From: Phycisphaerales bacterium PN19_bin_20
Lineage (GTDB): Bacteria; Planctomycetota; Phycisphaerae; Phycisphaerales; UBA1924
Direction of reading: 5' to 3'
Assembly (NCBI GenBank): GCA_021173225.1
Contig: JAJOLK010000005.1
Span: 62,001-126,000 of the forward strand
DNA: 64,000 nucleotides
Shown here: one piece after another, positions 35,595-44,224 of the stretch
How positions within the stretch are numbered: position 1 is the first letter of the stretch
Layout: each line of letters opens with the position of its first letter
Program-made: the position numbers and the translations under genes
The notes under the pieces: generated by a model
What the model saw: only the letters and a program-made list of their open reading frames with translations
Databases searched by the model: none
What the model was told of the DNA's origin: nothing

Positions 35595-37622
35595 TTACGG
35601 GCAACCAGCAGAGAATCGGTTCACGAACAGGATCACGTCGTCCGCGGTGAACTCCGCATCGCCCCCGGCCATCGGGCCCGGGCTGGCGACGTCGGCCCGC
35701 GCGTCACCCTGCGTGAACCAGTTGATAAACACGATCACGTCGTCCGCCGTCAGCTCGCCGTCAGGCCCGATGGACAGCCCCGGCCCGCTGATATCGCTGC
35801 CGCCACAGTCACGCAAGGCCAGCCCGAGCGTCGAGCCAGCCCAGGCCAGCGCGGCCCGCCCGGATTGGCTCGCCTCGACCCAGTAGTAAACGCTGGTGTT
35901 CGCTGGCGCGCTGGTGTCGAGCAAAGTGCTCGCCGCGGTCGTCTCAACCAGCGTGGCCGACGCGCGGGCGTCTTCCAGGGCCCGATACACAGTGAACGTG
36001 CCGTTGGTCACGCCTGTCCACGAAAGCTGCACGCCTCCGACGCGCGTTGCCGCGGCCAGCGACGGCACCTGGTTCGCCGCGACCGTCACCGTGTACATCT
36101 GCGGGTCCGAAGGCGCGTTGGTGGCGTTGACACGGAACGCCCAGAAACCAGGGCCTAGCAGCAGATTGGTTGCCTGCTCAACCGCGCCCGCCGCCGCGAG
36201 GTTGCTCGAGACGATCGTCGGCGCACCGTTGCTGCCGGTCACATCCACCCGCAAGTCGCCCATCGCCAGCGCATTGGTGGTCACCTGCGCGGGCGTGCCG
36301 CTGCAACCCGCCGTCGCGTAACTGGTACCCACCGGCGTCGCCGTCACGCGCATGAGCAGGGTCCGGTTGGTCTGGAACCGGAACCAGTCCACATCGTTCC
36401 CAAAGACCGAGTACAGCGTCACGTTGTTGACCCCGGAGACGGTCCCGCGCGTCACGACCTGGCTGGGTGAAACAAGGCCGATATCCACGCCCTGGGCCGC
36501 GGTGTTGTTCGGCTCGCTCGTGTCGCCGTACAGCTCTTGCACCGCACGCACGTCGTCCTGCTGTGGCCCGTCAAAGTTCGTCGTCAGCGACGGCTCCATC
36601 AGCTTGGTGAGCTGCGTCGGGCAGACATGGTTCAATCCGAGCCCGTGCCCGTGCTCGTGGCAGATCACGTTGCGCAGGAACCGGAAGTTATTGCTGGTCT
36701 GCCCCCAGTTCTCACTGGAATCGATGACCATGTCGCCGTTGTTGGGGAACGAGTTGAAGGCCAGCACGTTGCTCGGGCCATCGATGTTCCGCATCCCGAT
36801 CCGCACATCCCCGCGGGCGTTGACCGCCCCCTGGTTGCCCCAGGCGGCGCCGTCATCCCACTCGTTCCCGCCGGTGCTCACGCGCACATAGTTCACGCCC
36901 GTCAGAGCGCCCCAGCGGTCGAAGGACTCCTGGAACTTACTGATCCACAGCGCGCGGTTCCCGCCAAACAGCGCGTCCATCCGGGCGAACGTCACGCTCG
37001 CGAACAGCGAAGGAGTAGCCGGATTGTCGGGCGAGACCGGCAGTCCATCCGGCACAAACGACCAACTAATCGTGATCGGGTTACCCATCCCGCCGGTGCT
37101 CCCGTTGGTCGCCGTCGTGCTCCAGCGATTCGCAATGTTGAACTTCGGCAGGCCCTGACGCAGACGCGCCTCGATCTGCGCCAGCACCGTGGCATCAATC
37201 GCGGTGCTCGAGTCAAAGCACGCCGCGACCTGCTCATCTGGGCTCCACAGCAGCGCCGGCCCGAGCACCGTGCCGTCGGCACCGCGGCGCAGGCCCGCCG
37301 CCAGGGCCTCGCCATCAGGCAGCCCCGCGCCACGGACGGTCTCAAGCTGCGCGCCGATACACCCTACTGCGGCAAAGCCCTGCTCATGCCCTGCGCCCGA
37401 CTGAAGCCCCGCGGACATCGCCGCCGCCGGCGCGTAGCCAGCAACACCACGACGCACCGACGCCTCAGCCCCGCTCGCCACCGACTGAGAGCCACCAGCG
37501 CCACCAGCGTGCTGAGCAGCCCGCGGCACGGCGGCACCAACCGCCACCAGCAGACCCATACCCAAGGCCAGCGCCACAACCTGGCGCGGCCCACCAAAGA
37601 CGTCGAAAATCGGCTTTTTCAT
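35595..37622 (-). CDS. Secreted matrixin-like zinc metalloprotease with dockerin-like tail
   Basis: A 675-residue exported protease. A signal peptide (about 1-35) and a propeptide-like region precede an M10-type catalytic domain. The zinc motif HEHGHGLGLNH (322-332) gives three His ligands and the catalytic Glu, and LMEPSL downstream supplies the Met turn. Then come a PPC-like beta domain (about 375-480), a fibronectin-III-like domain (about 485-575), and two dockerin-like segments (GPDGELTADDVIVFIN, GGDAEFTADDVILFVN) ending Cys-Pro. A cysteine (in AACFDS) lies in the proregion and could serve as a cysteine switch, which is an inference. The ATG at 37622 is preferred over a TTG four codons earlier. 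It likely degrades extracellular protein, anchored or sorted by its tail. Confidence 0.87.
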   Translation of the reverse strand: MKKPIFDVFGGPRQVVALALGMGLLVAVGAAVPRAAQHAGGAGGSQSVASGAEASVRRGVAGYAPAAAMSAGLQSGAGHEQGFAAVGCIGAQLETVRGAGLPDGEALAAGLRRGADGTVLGPALLWSPDEQVAACFDSSTAIDATVLAQIEARLRQGLPKFNIANRWSTTATNGSTGGMGNPITISWSFVPDGLPVSPDNPATPSLFASVTFARMDALFGGNRALWISKFQESFDRWGALTGVNYVRVSTGGNEWDDGAAWGNQGAVNARGDVRIGMRNIDGPSNVLAFNSFPNNGDMVIDSSENWGQTSNNFRFLRNVICHEHGHGLGLNHVCPTQLTKLMEPSLTTNFDGPQQDDVRAVQELYGDTSEPNNTAAQGVDIGLVSPSQVVTRGTVSGVNNVTLYSVFGNDVDWFRFQTNRTLLMRVTATPVGTSYATAGCSGTPAQVTTNALAMGDLRVDVTGSNGAPTIVSSNLAAAGAVEQATNLLLGPGFWAFRVNATNAPSDPQMYTVTVAANQVPSLAAATRVGGVQLSWTGVTNGTFTVYRALEDARASATLVETTAASTLLDTSAPANTSVYYWVEASQSGRAALAWAGSTLGLALRDCGGSDISGPGLSIGPDGELTADDVIVFINWFTQGDARADVASPGPMAGGDAEFTADDVILFVNRFSAGCP

Positions 37623-37956
37623 GCGTGATTCCAACGATGACGGCGACAGCTCTTACACAGGCTCGGCACGCCACAAAACCGTGACGTAGCGGGTCGCTCT
37701 GGCCAGATTGGCCAACCCGCCGATCATGCCGTCCACCCCCACAGGCCCCCATAGATCCTACAACCGCCCCACAATTGCCCGCTCAAACCACCCCGACACC
37801 AGCCCGCGGCCCAATGACCTTCACGGCAAGCAAGGGAGATTCCCCGATACCGCTCCAAGCACCAAACTGTTCCCCAAAGACGTCACTGCTGCCACGAAAA
37901 ATTTGCGGACACCCAACAACCGCCACATTTGAGCCGCCCCGCGCCGCAAATTTTTC
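37623..37956. other. Intergenic region with a long inverted repeat
   Basis: 334 bases between the lipid kinase (its 3' end) and the metalloprotease (its 5' end). The right part must contain the protease promoter. The most notable element is a 13-bp perfect inverted repeat at 37896-37956. No gene was seen. Confidence 0.6.
37896..37956 (-). terminator. 13-bp perfect inverted repeat just after the lipid kinase gene
   Basis: GAAAAATTTGCGG at 37896-37908 pairs exactly with CCGCAAATTTTTC at 37944-37956, with a 35-base loop. The element starts directly after the kinase stop codon. On the minus strand the second arm ends in ATTTTTC, so it can work as an intrinsic terminator with an unusually large loop; the AT-rich arms could also be a protein-binding site. 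Confidence 0.55.
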
Positions 37957-39078
37957 CTACCTAGCCATCGCCTCCCTTAAGAGCGCGTCGTCCGGTTTTG
38001 CCCCCAAGCGGCTGCTGGGCGCGACGCCACGCGCACTCCTTTGCCGTGCTCGAAAGCCTGCCGGTTGGGCAAGGCCGCCGATCTGGCCGCGGGTCGAGCT
38101 GACGACCACGCCGCGCCAGGGGTCCGTTCGGGACGTGCCTAGCACCACCGGTACCCCGCCAGCGACCACCCTGCCCGGGCAGACCTCAATCCGCAGCGCA
38201 CGGCTCGGGCGCACCGCAAACCGCTCACCGTCAATCTGCACCGGTGCCGCCGGGCCCAGCACCTCAAGCTCAACCACGCGGCCGCGCGCCCGCAGCAGGC
38301 CCACTCCCAGCAGCCCCTCACCCAATAGCCCCGGCATCCGCAGCCGATGCGCCACCAGCCACGCCATGTGCTCGCCGGGCGTCTGCTGCGCCACCACGCA
38401 CACCTCCAGCAAGCCGTCGAAGGCGTCCGCACTTGGGCACGGGTTGATGCCCATCGCATAATGACGGCTGTTCGCCACCACCACGTGGCCCGGGCTCGCC
38501 CCGTCGCTCAGCTCACGCCCGTCTACCCGCACACGTACCCGCGGAAAGCACGGCTCAAGCGCCTCTTGCAGCACGGGCACGAAGTACGCCGCGTGCCCGA
38601 CCGCGCGCGTCCGCGCCCGCGCCAAACGATCGATCACGCTCGCGTCCGGCCCTAGCGTGGCCATCAGCACCGCACGTCGTTGCGCGCCCGCTTCATCAGT
38701 CACGTCCATCACGTCCATGCGGGCCCGGCGCAACGCCCGCAGCGCCGCAAGAACACCCGCAGGCCTGTACGTGTGCCCAAGCTCACGCGCAAAGAGGTTT
38801 TCGTTCCCGCACGGGACGTGGTAGATCGGCGCGTCAAGCTCGGCCGCCAGCGTCAGCAGGCTCGTTACCGTCCCGTCGCCGCCCGCGACCACCAGCACAT
38901 CAACGTTCCGCCCCAGCGCGCCCGCCTCCGCAATCGGCACCAGCGGCGCGTCCCAGCCCGCGGCCACCAGTGCCCCGGCCACCGCGCGGGCCCGTGCTTG
39001 CGCCTGCGCGCGACCAGACCTCGGGTTGTACACAATCGCCGCGCGCAAGAACCAAGCTTTGAGGCCCAAGCCCGCCAT
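37957..39078 (-). CDS. Diacylglycerol kinase-family lipid kinase
   Basis: A 373-residue protein of the DAGK catalytic family (YegS/BmrU-like). AAIVYNPRSGRA begins the domain, VLVVAGGDGTVTSLL holds the GGDGT nucleotide site, and VPCGNENLFARELG corresponds to the conserved G-TxND-FAR region with Glu in place of the usual Asp. The C-terminal beta-rich domain (about 150-330) ends VQIDGERFAV, typical of the family. The last 50 residues are a variable, Arg/Ala-rich tail. The start is uncertain: in-frame starts lie within a 14-bp tandem repeat, and I chose the ATG at 39078; a GTG at 39123 is possible. It phosphorylates a lipid or sphingoid alcohol; substrate unknown. Confidence 0.8.
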   Translation of the reverse strand: MAGLGLKAWFLRAAIVYNPRSGRAQAQARARAVAGALVAAGWDAPLVPIAEAGALGRNVDVLVVAGGDGTVTSLLTLAAELDAPIYHVPCGNENLFARELGHTYRPAGVLAALRALRRARMDVMDVTDEAGAQRRAVLMATLGPDASVIDRLARARTRAVGHAAYFVPVLQEALEPCFPRVRVRVDGRELSDGASPGHVVVANSRHYAMGINPCPSADAFDGLLEVCVVAQQTPGEHMAWLVAHRLRMPGLLGEGLLGVGLLRARGRVVELEVLGPAAPVQIDGERFAVRPSRALRIEVCPGRVVAGGVPVVLGTSRTDPWRGVVVSSTRGQIGGLAQPAGFRARQRSARGVAPSSRLGAKPDDALLREAMAR

Positions 39079-39118
39079 AGCAAGCCCGCCATAGCAAGCC
39101 CGCGATAGCAAGCCCGCG
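39069..39118. repeat. 14-bp tandem repeat at the start of the lipid kinase gene
   Basis: The unit AGCCCGCCATAGCA is present at 39069, 39083 and 39097 (the third with CGCGAT) and in part at 39111. Because 14 is not a multiple of three, gain or loss of a unit would shift which start codon is in frame with the kinase. Only the shorter ATG at 39078 stays close to the conserved domain. Confidence 0.85.
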
Positions 39119-39186
39119 CGCACGGCTCCCCGCGCACGTTCTCCACCACGCGTTCAACCACCGCAACAATGCCAACAGGAGCCCCC

Positions 39187-39834
39187 ATGGCCACCGCGCA
39201 CCCCAGCCACCCCAACCTCACCGTCTTTGACCACCCGCTGATCCAGCACAAGCTCAGCTTCATCCGCGACGCCGCCACCAGCCACCGTCCGTTCCGCTCG
39301 CTGCTCTACCAGATCGCCGGGCTGATGGTCTACGAGGCCACGCGCGAGCTGCCGACAGTCTCGGTCCAGGTCCAAACCCCGCTCGAGCCCACGACCGCGC
39401 GCCGGCTCGCTGGCGTCGTCACCGTCGTGCCCATCTTGCGCTCAGGCCTGGGCATGGCCGAAGGGATCATGGAGATGATGCCCGAGGCCCGCGTCGGGCA
39501 CCTGGGCTATGCACGCGATGAGCACACCCTCCGCCCCGTGCTCTACCTGCGGCGCCTGCCGCCACAGCTTGACGCCGGGCCCGTGCTCGTGGTTGACCCC
39601 ATGCTCGCCACCGGCGGCTCCGCCATCGAGGCCTTGCGTGAGCTGCGCGCCGCCGGCGCTACCGACCTGCGCCTGGTCTGCCTCGTCGCCTCGCCCGAGG
39701 GCGTCCGCAACCTCGCGCAGGCCCAGCCCGGCGTGCACGTCTACGCCGCCGCACTTGACCGCCAGCTTGACTACCGCGGCTTCATTCTGCCCGGCCTGGG
39801 CGACGCCGGCGACCGCATGTACGGCACGGTCTAA
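39187..39834 (+). CDS. upp: Uracil phosphoribosyltransferase
   Basis: A 215-residue salvage enzyme that makes UMP from uracil and PRPP. Family signatures are LTVFDHPLIQHKLSFIRD at the start, VPILRSGLGMAEGI, the PRPP loop VLVVDPMLATGGSA, and the uracil-binding end DYRGFILPGLGDAGDRMYGT. The ATG at 39187 has AGGAG six bases upstream; an ATG six codons earlier has no such site. Complete, with no oddities. Confidence 0.96.
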   Translation: MATAHPSHPNLTVFDHPLIQHKLSFIRDAATSHRPFRSLLYQIAGLMVYEATRELPTVSVQVQTPLEPTTARRLAGVVTVVPILRSGLGMAEGIMEMMPEARVGHLGYARDEHTLRPVLYLRRLPPQLDAGPVLVVDPMLATGGSAIEALRELRAAGATDLRLVCLVASPEGVRNLAQAQPGVHVYAAALDRQLDYRGFILPGLGDAGDRMYGTV

Positions 39835-39844
39835 TCACACACAC

Positions 39845-40576
39845 TCAACCCACGCCCCCCGCGCCGCTCACACCAACAATCCCCCCCACCCGTGACCGCA
39901 GCGTCGGCATGTGCGCCAGCAGCTCGCGCACGTGCGCCAGCGCCTTCTCGTGACGACGCGACACGTTCGCACGGTGGATCCCCAAAAACCGCGCGATCTC
40001 CGCGTCATTCAGGCTTCCGGCATACTTCAGCTCCACGACCTGGCGCTCGTCCAGAGGCAGCCGCTCGATGATCGTCCGCACCGCCTCGCGTGTCTCGCTC
40101 GCCACCAGCGGCTGGCCCGTCTGATCGTCCACTGCCGCCTCAAACCCCGCGCCCTCATCACTGCCCGCGCGCACAAGCTCGCTGGTCAACACCACATTGA
40201 ACGCGCGGAAGAACGACCGCACCGGCGTGTCATCAAGCCCCGCCACCGCGTCCGCCGCCAGGTCGGCCCGCGCACGCGAAGTCCGCGACCGCGCGTACGC
40301 GCGCACCTCGTCGATCATCCGACCCTCAATGAACAGGTGCGCGTAGGTCTCAAACCGGGCGCCGCTCTCTTGCGCCTTGTCAGCACGCCAACCCCACACC
40401 GCCTGCATCAACCCCAGCGTCGCGGCGCTCTGCAGCTCGCCGATGTCCATGCGCGGATACTTCCGCTTAAATGCCGACGCCTGCTTCAGCGCGTACGGCA
40501 CAAACTGCTCCGCCAGGGCCACGCGCGCCGCGTCCAGCATCACGGGCACAGGATGGCGCACAGGTCTATCGCTCAT
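39845..40576 (-). CDS. RNA polymerase sigma-70 family factor (FliA/SigB-like)
   Basis: A 243-residue alternative sigma factor. Region 2 is seen around KYPRMDIGELQSAATLGLMQ and the polymerase- and -10-binding stretch ARFETYAHLFIEGRMIDEVR. Region 4 is IIERLPLDERQVVELKYAGS with the helix-turn-helix AEIARFLGIHRANVSRRHEK. Region 3 is weakly conserved and the linker (about 115-165) has no recognised domain. The regions match the FliA/SigB group more than the ECF group. No flagellar genes or anti-sigma factor are beside it. The gene converges on upp with 10 bases between stops. Its targets are unknown; the SpoIIE-type phosphatase at 3.2 kb belongs to the kind of pathway that controls such sigma factors, though no link is shown. 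Confidence 0.88.
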   Translation of the reverse strand: MSDRPVRHPVPVMLDAARVALAEQFVPYALKQASAFKRKYPRMDIGELQSAATLGLMQAVWGWRADKAQESGARFETYAHLFIEGRMIDEVRAYARSRTSRARADLAADAVAGLDDTPVRSFFRAFNVVLTSELVRAGSDEGAGFEAAVDDQTGQPLVASETREAVRTIIERLPLDERQVVELKYAGSLNDAEIARFLGIHRANVSRRHEKALAHVRELLAHMPTLRSRVGGIVGVSGAGGVG

Positions 40577-41225
40577 TTATCCGCGATCCCTCGCGGACAG
40601 GCAGAGTACCAATTTGTGACCAAATCACAAGCCCCGCCCCGGCGTTTCCCCGAATGCACCACGCCCCCACACGCCCCACGCGCCCCCCCCACACGCGCTC
40701 ACACTCATAGATGCTCAGGGGCCCGCCCGCAGAGATCACGCTTCAACCGGTCCCTCCACACTCCGCGTGGGACGAACTACACGAGCTTCTTGATGGTCGA
40801 AGGTCTCGCCTGGGGTGGTTCAATGGCGCGTGCGGGCCGCCCGCGCGCAAAAACCTGGCCCCGGCTTAAGAAACCGCCAAAACAATGACCCCGACGGGAA
40901 TCGAACCCGTGTCTCAACCTTGAAAGGGTCGCGTCCTAGCCGCTGGACGACGGGGCCTTCGCGCCAAGCGTAGGTCTGGGCCTCCCGCCCGGCATCTTTA
41001 CCCTCCACCACCACCCTGAACACCACCTTTCAGGGCGCCAACAAACCCCAACCGCAGCCACGCCCGCCCACCCCCCCCACGCCGCGCAGGCCCTGCGCAC
41101 CCAGCAGGCCCGGGCCCCCCCCAACCGTCCAAGCACACCACCCAACTACTGCCGCGCGGCCACCTTCACGCCCGTGTAACACCCTCGGACCAAAGCCACG
41201 CCTCGCGCATGCCGATTGACTCTGC
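40577..41225. other. Intergenic region containing tRNA-Glu
   Basis: About 650 bases between the sigma factor and a small membrane-anchored protein gene on the plus strand. It holds the tRNA-Glu gene (40886-40957). The remainder contains C-rich runs (near 41077-41083) but no gene or clear promoter that I can define. Confidence 0.6.
40886..40957 (-). tRNA. tRNA-Glu (UUC)
   Basis: The minus strand folds into a full cloverleaf of 72 nucleotides. The acceptor stem is GGCCCCG with CGGGGTC (one G-U pair), the D arm carries AGCGGCTAGGAC, the anticodon stem CGACC/GGTTG encloses CTTTCAA with anticodon TTC, and the T arm is ACGGGTTCGATTCCCGT. The discriminator base is A and CCA is not encoded. All identity elements fit glutamate. 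Confidence 0.95.
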
Positions 41226-41735
41226 ATGAGCACTGCCTCACGACCATTCCACGACCTGCCCGCACCGGTCAAACGCCTCCTCTATGGCGCGGCGTGCGTC
41301 ATGCTCTTTGTCGGCGTCTCCGCCGTCATCAACCCCGACCGCTCTATGGCCGACGACCGCGAGTTCGCCATCGCCACCCGCGGCCAGGCCAAGCCGCAGA
41401 CCACACAAGCCACTCAACCCGCGCCCGCCGGCACCACCATCCAGCAGGCCGACCAGCTCCGCCAGTCGCCAGACTTCCGCGTTAGCAACCGCCCGCTCAT
41501 CGGCACCCTCACCGGCAGCCCCTTCTTCATCTGGGTCTACGCAGGCACCACCGGCCCGGTCTACACCGTCGCCGACAATACCGGCCGCGTTCTGGCCCAA
41601 GAGCTGGGCGCGGAGGCCCTGTACGCCCAGCTCCCGCAAGTCGCCGTCGAGCACCTCCAGCTCGTGCCGCAATCCGGCTCCGCTTCCCCCGGCCCGCTCA
41701 TGCTCGCCGACCCCGACAAGCAGCAGGCCCCCTAA
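41226..41735 (+). CDS. Membrane-anchored protein of unknown function
   Basis: A 169-residue protein I do not recognise. One hydrophobic segment (about 17-38, RLLYGAACVMLFVGVSAVIN) is followed by a Gln/Thr/Ala/Pro linker and a small domain from about 85. That domain includes RPLIGTLTGSPFFIWVYAGT, then GPVYTVADNTGRVLAQEL and the sequence ALYAQLPQVAVEHLQL. The topology suggests an exported domain held at the membrane. GC-rich codon use and a clear ATG support it as real. Its neighbour downstream is nadD. Confidence 0.65.
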   Translation: MSTASRPFHDLPAPVKRLLYGAACVMLFVGVSAVINPDRSMADDREFAIATRGQAKPQTTQATQPAPAGTTIQQADQLRQSPDFRVSNRPLIGTLTGSPFFIWVYAGTTGPVYTVADNTGRVLAQELGAEALYAQLPQVAVEHLQLVPQSGSASPGPLMLADPDKQQAP

Positions 41736-41964
41736 GCCCACAACCAGCCGACGCACGAACTGACCTAGCCCACCTGCGCGACCACGCACGTGCGCCATCG
41801 CTCACCTGCGCGACCACACACCTGCGCCATTGCGGACCTGCGTTGCATCGCCGTACCCTCACCTCGTGACGGACACTCGCGGGCCAAGCCATTCCACGCC
41901 CGACCCGAGCGAGCCAAACCGCTCGCCCATCACACCCGTGCCACTCGCGCCACCGGGCGAGGCG

Positions 41965-42747
41965 ATGCCCGCCACCATCCGCCGTCTGCTCGTCCTCGGC
42001 GGCTCGTTTGACCCGCCTCATCACGGGCACATCCAGCTCCCCCTAGTCGTCCGCCAACACCTCGAGCGCGCGCTCCCTGCGCCCGCCAGCATCCACCTGC
42101 TGCTCGTCCCCGCGGCCCGCAGCCCGCACAAGCCCTTTGCCCCGCGCGCCCCAGACAAGCACCGCCTCGCGATGCTCACGCTCGCCACCGAGCACCTGCC
42201 ACGCGTCAGTATCTGGACCGATGAGCTTCATCGCGCGGCTTACGGCAACGCCAGCACCAGCGCCAACACCGCCTCGCCCAGCTACACGATCGACACCCTC
42301 ACGCGCCTCAGCCAGTGGCTGCACTCGCCCGCCGCGCCCGCCCACGCCAGCGACCTGCAGATCACCTTGCTCATCGGCGCCGACCAGGCACTCGCTTTCC
42401 ACCTCTGGCACCGCGCCGCCGAGTTGCTCCGCCGCTTCACGCCCGTGGTCATGCTCCGCGCACTTCAGCCCACGCAGCCCACGCACCACGCGCACCCCAC
42501 GCAGCCCATCAGCGCGCAGGCGCTCCTCGCGGGCATCGCCACCGCACGATCGCCCGAGGGATCCTCGGCCTGGAACGCAGACGACCTCGCGCTCTGGAGC
42601 CGCACGATCGTCCCCACCGGCCGCCTTGACGTCTCATCAACCTCCGTCCGAGCCGCACTCGCCGCCGACGACCAGCACACCCTTGCGCGCGCGCTCGACC
42701 CGCTTGTGCTCGCCTACATCCGCAAGCACCGGCTCTACCAGGCGTAA
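41965..42747 (+). CDS. nadD: Nicotinate-nucleotide adenylyltransferase
   Basis: A 260-residue enzyme of NAD synthesis that adenylylates nicotinate mononucleotide. The nucleotidyltransferase motif is LLVLGGSFDPPHHGHIQLPL, PAARSPHKPF follows, and the C-terminal VSSTSVRAAL matches the SxTxxR motif. It is longer than typical NadD (about 210) because of Ala/Ser/His-rich insertions near residues 88-96, 115-125 and 163-175. A start codon exists further upstream (GTG at 41866), but the ATG at 41965 sits seven codons before the catalytic core. No rsfS (ybeB) neighbour was found. Confidence 0.87.
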   Translation: MPATIRRLLVLGGSFDPPHHGHIQLPLVVRQHLERALPAPASIHLLLVPAARSPHKPFAPRAPDKHRLAMLTLATEHLPRVSIWTDELHRAAYGNASTSANTASPSYTIDTLTRLSQWLHSPAAPAHASDLQITLLIGADQALAFHLWHRAAELLRRFTPVVMLRALQPTQPTHHAHPTQPISAQALLAGIATARSPEGSSAWNADDLALWSRTIVPTGRLDVSSTSVRAALAADDQHTLARALDPLVLAYIRKHRLYQA

Positions 42748-42865
42748 CCCCACGGCCCTGAACCCCCGTGCAGGCATCTTGTCGTCAAAGAATCTGGGCC
42801 CTCGGCCACACGCCGGGCTAATACCCCGACCCTTCAAAGACCAGTGGCACAAGCAACACTGCCGC

Positions 42866-44128
42866 TCACGCTCCGGCGCGTGACCGCAGGTTGTCTAGCA
42901 CGTTCATGTAGTTGATGTACGCGTCGTACGGGCTGTCGTACGGCGAGAAGTATTTGTGCACATCGCCGTCGGCCCAATACTTCGTGCACATGTAGTAGAA
43001 GTGGTCGCTGGTGGTCAGCTTGCGCCAGTCCTCAAGCGCGTACGCGGCGTTCCGCGCCGCCTGCTCGTCACCGGCCGCCGTGGCAAGCTCGATGCGGGCC
43101 CGCACGGCCTTCTCGATCCGGTACGTCTCGCTCAGCGCGTTGCCCTGCATGGCGTTGCCCAGCCACGCCGACAGATCACGCTCGGTGTCGGCCCAACTGA
43201 TCATCTGCGGAACGTCGTACTCGCCCACGGCGTCGTACTTCTGGAAGGCCTGCGTCGGCGTCAAGAACTCGTTGGTGCCAGGGCTGACATCAAAGACCTT
43301 CTCGGGCATCACGTCCATGAACTGGAAGATGCCCGTGTCGGACCACTGATGCTCGCCGAAAGTCTCGTAGTCCATGAACAGGTTGCAGACGTTCCCGTTC
43401 CCGTTGATCTGGTTGACCCAGGTCGCGAACTTCTCGGCGCTCAGCGGCCACTCTGCCCAGCCGCGGTTGCTGAACCGAAACGCGATGTCGTCGCTGAGCC
43501 GGTAGTTCTTCAGCAGCAGCCCGAAGGGCTTGCCCTCGCGGCCCGGGCCGATGCCCGGCGTGCGGTACAAGAAGTTTGGCGATCGGTAGCCCAGCAGGTG
43601 ATCAGCGCCCTCACAGAGCATGCCGTAGAACCGCGGCTTGCCCTTCGCGTCGGTCATCGAGGCCACGTGCCGCGCGACATCGTTGCTGAAGATCAGCTCG
43701 GTGTTGCGGAAGACCGTCGGGGTCTGCCCGAAGAGGTCTTGGATCTTCTTGGTGTGCGCCTCGACCTGACGGACGAACTCTTCGCGCGAGTAAAGAAAGC
43801 TCAGAGAGTGGTAGTACGTCTCGCCCACAAACTCGCACGCGCCGGTGTCGGCCAGGCGCTTGAACAGGTCGATCACGTCGGGCGCAAACTCTGCGAACTG
43901 GTCCAGCGCCACGCCGGTGATCGCGTAGCTGACGCGGAACCGGCCCTCGTGACGCTTGACCAGGTCAAGCACCAGCTTGGTCATCGGGCGGTAGCACTTG
44001 TCGGCCACCTTGCGGCAGATGTCGCCGTTCTTCTGAGTGTCGAAGTAGAACGGGTCCGAGTCAAAGACGCTGTAGCGCCGCAGACGGAAGGGCTGGTGGA
44101 CCTGGAAGTAGAACACAACGCTCGCCAT
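42866..44128 (-). CDS. Glycoside hydrolase family 57 (alpha-amylase-like)
   Basis: A 420-residue cytoplasmic GH57 enzyme. The opening VVFYFQVHQPFRLRRYSVF is the family hallmark (HQP). The nucleophile region is FRNTELIFSND (Glu144) and the acid/base region FMDYETFGEHQ (Asp253). The length matches the shorter alpha-amylase branch (PF03065) and no signal peptide is seen. The enzyme probably acts on glycogen or maltodextrin in the cytoplasm; related family members act as alpha-amylase, 4-alpha-glucanotransferase or branching enzyme, so specificity is open. The ATG at 44128 places the motif ten residues from the start. Confidence 0.9.
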   Translation of the reverse strand: MASVVFYFQVHQPFRLRRYSVFDSDPFYFDTQKNGDICRKVADKCYRPMTKLVLDLVKRHEGRFRVSYAITGVALDQFAEFAPDVIDLFKRLADTGACEFVGETYYHSLSFLYSREEFVRQVEAHTKKIQDLFGQTPTVFRNTELIFSNDVARHVASMTDAKGKPRFYGMLCEGADHLLGYRSPNFLYRTPGIGPGREGKPFGLLLKNYRLSDDIAFRFSNRGWAEWPLSAEKFATWVNQINGNGNVCNLFMDYETFGEHQWSDTGIFQFMDVMPEKVFDVSPGTNEFLTPTQAFQKYDAVGEYDVPQMISWADTERDLSAWLGNAMQGNALSETYRIEKAVRARIELATAAGDEQAARNAAYALEDWRKLTTSDHFYYMCTKYWADGDVHKYFSPYDSPYDAYINYMNVLDNLRSRAGA

Positions 44129-44224
44129 GTCCGCAGTGTAACCGCCAGGCGCGCCCGATGCCGGGCCCACAAACAGACCCACAACCGGGCCACATCCGGG
44201 CCCACCGCCAGTCGCCCGGCCCCG

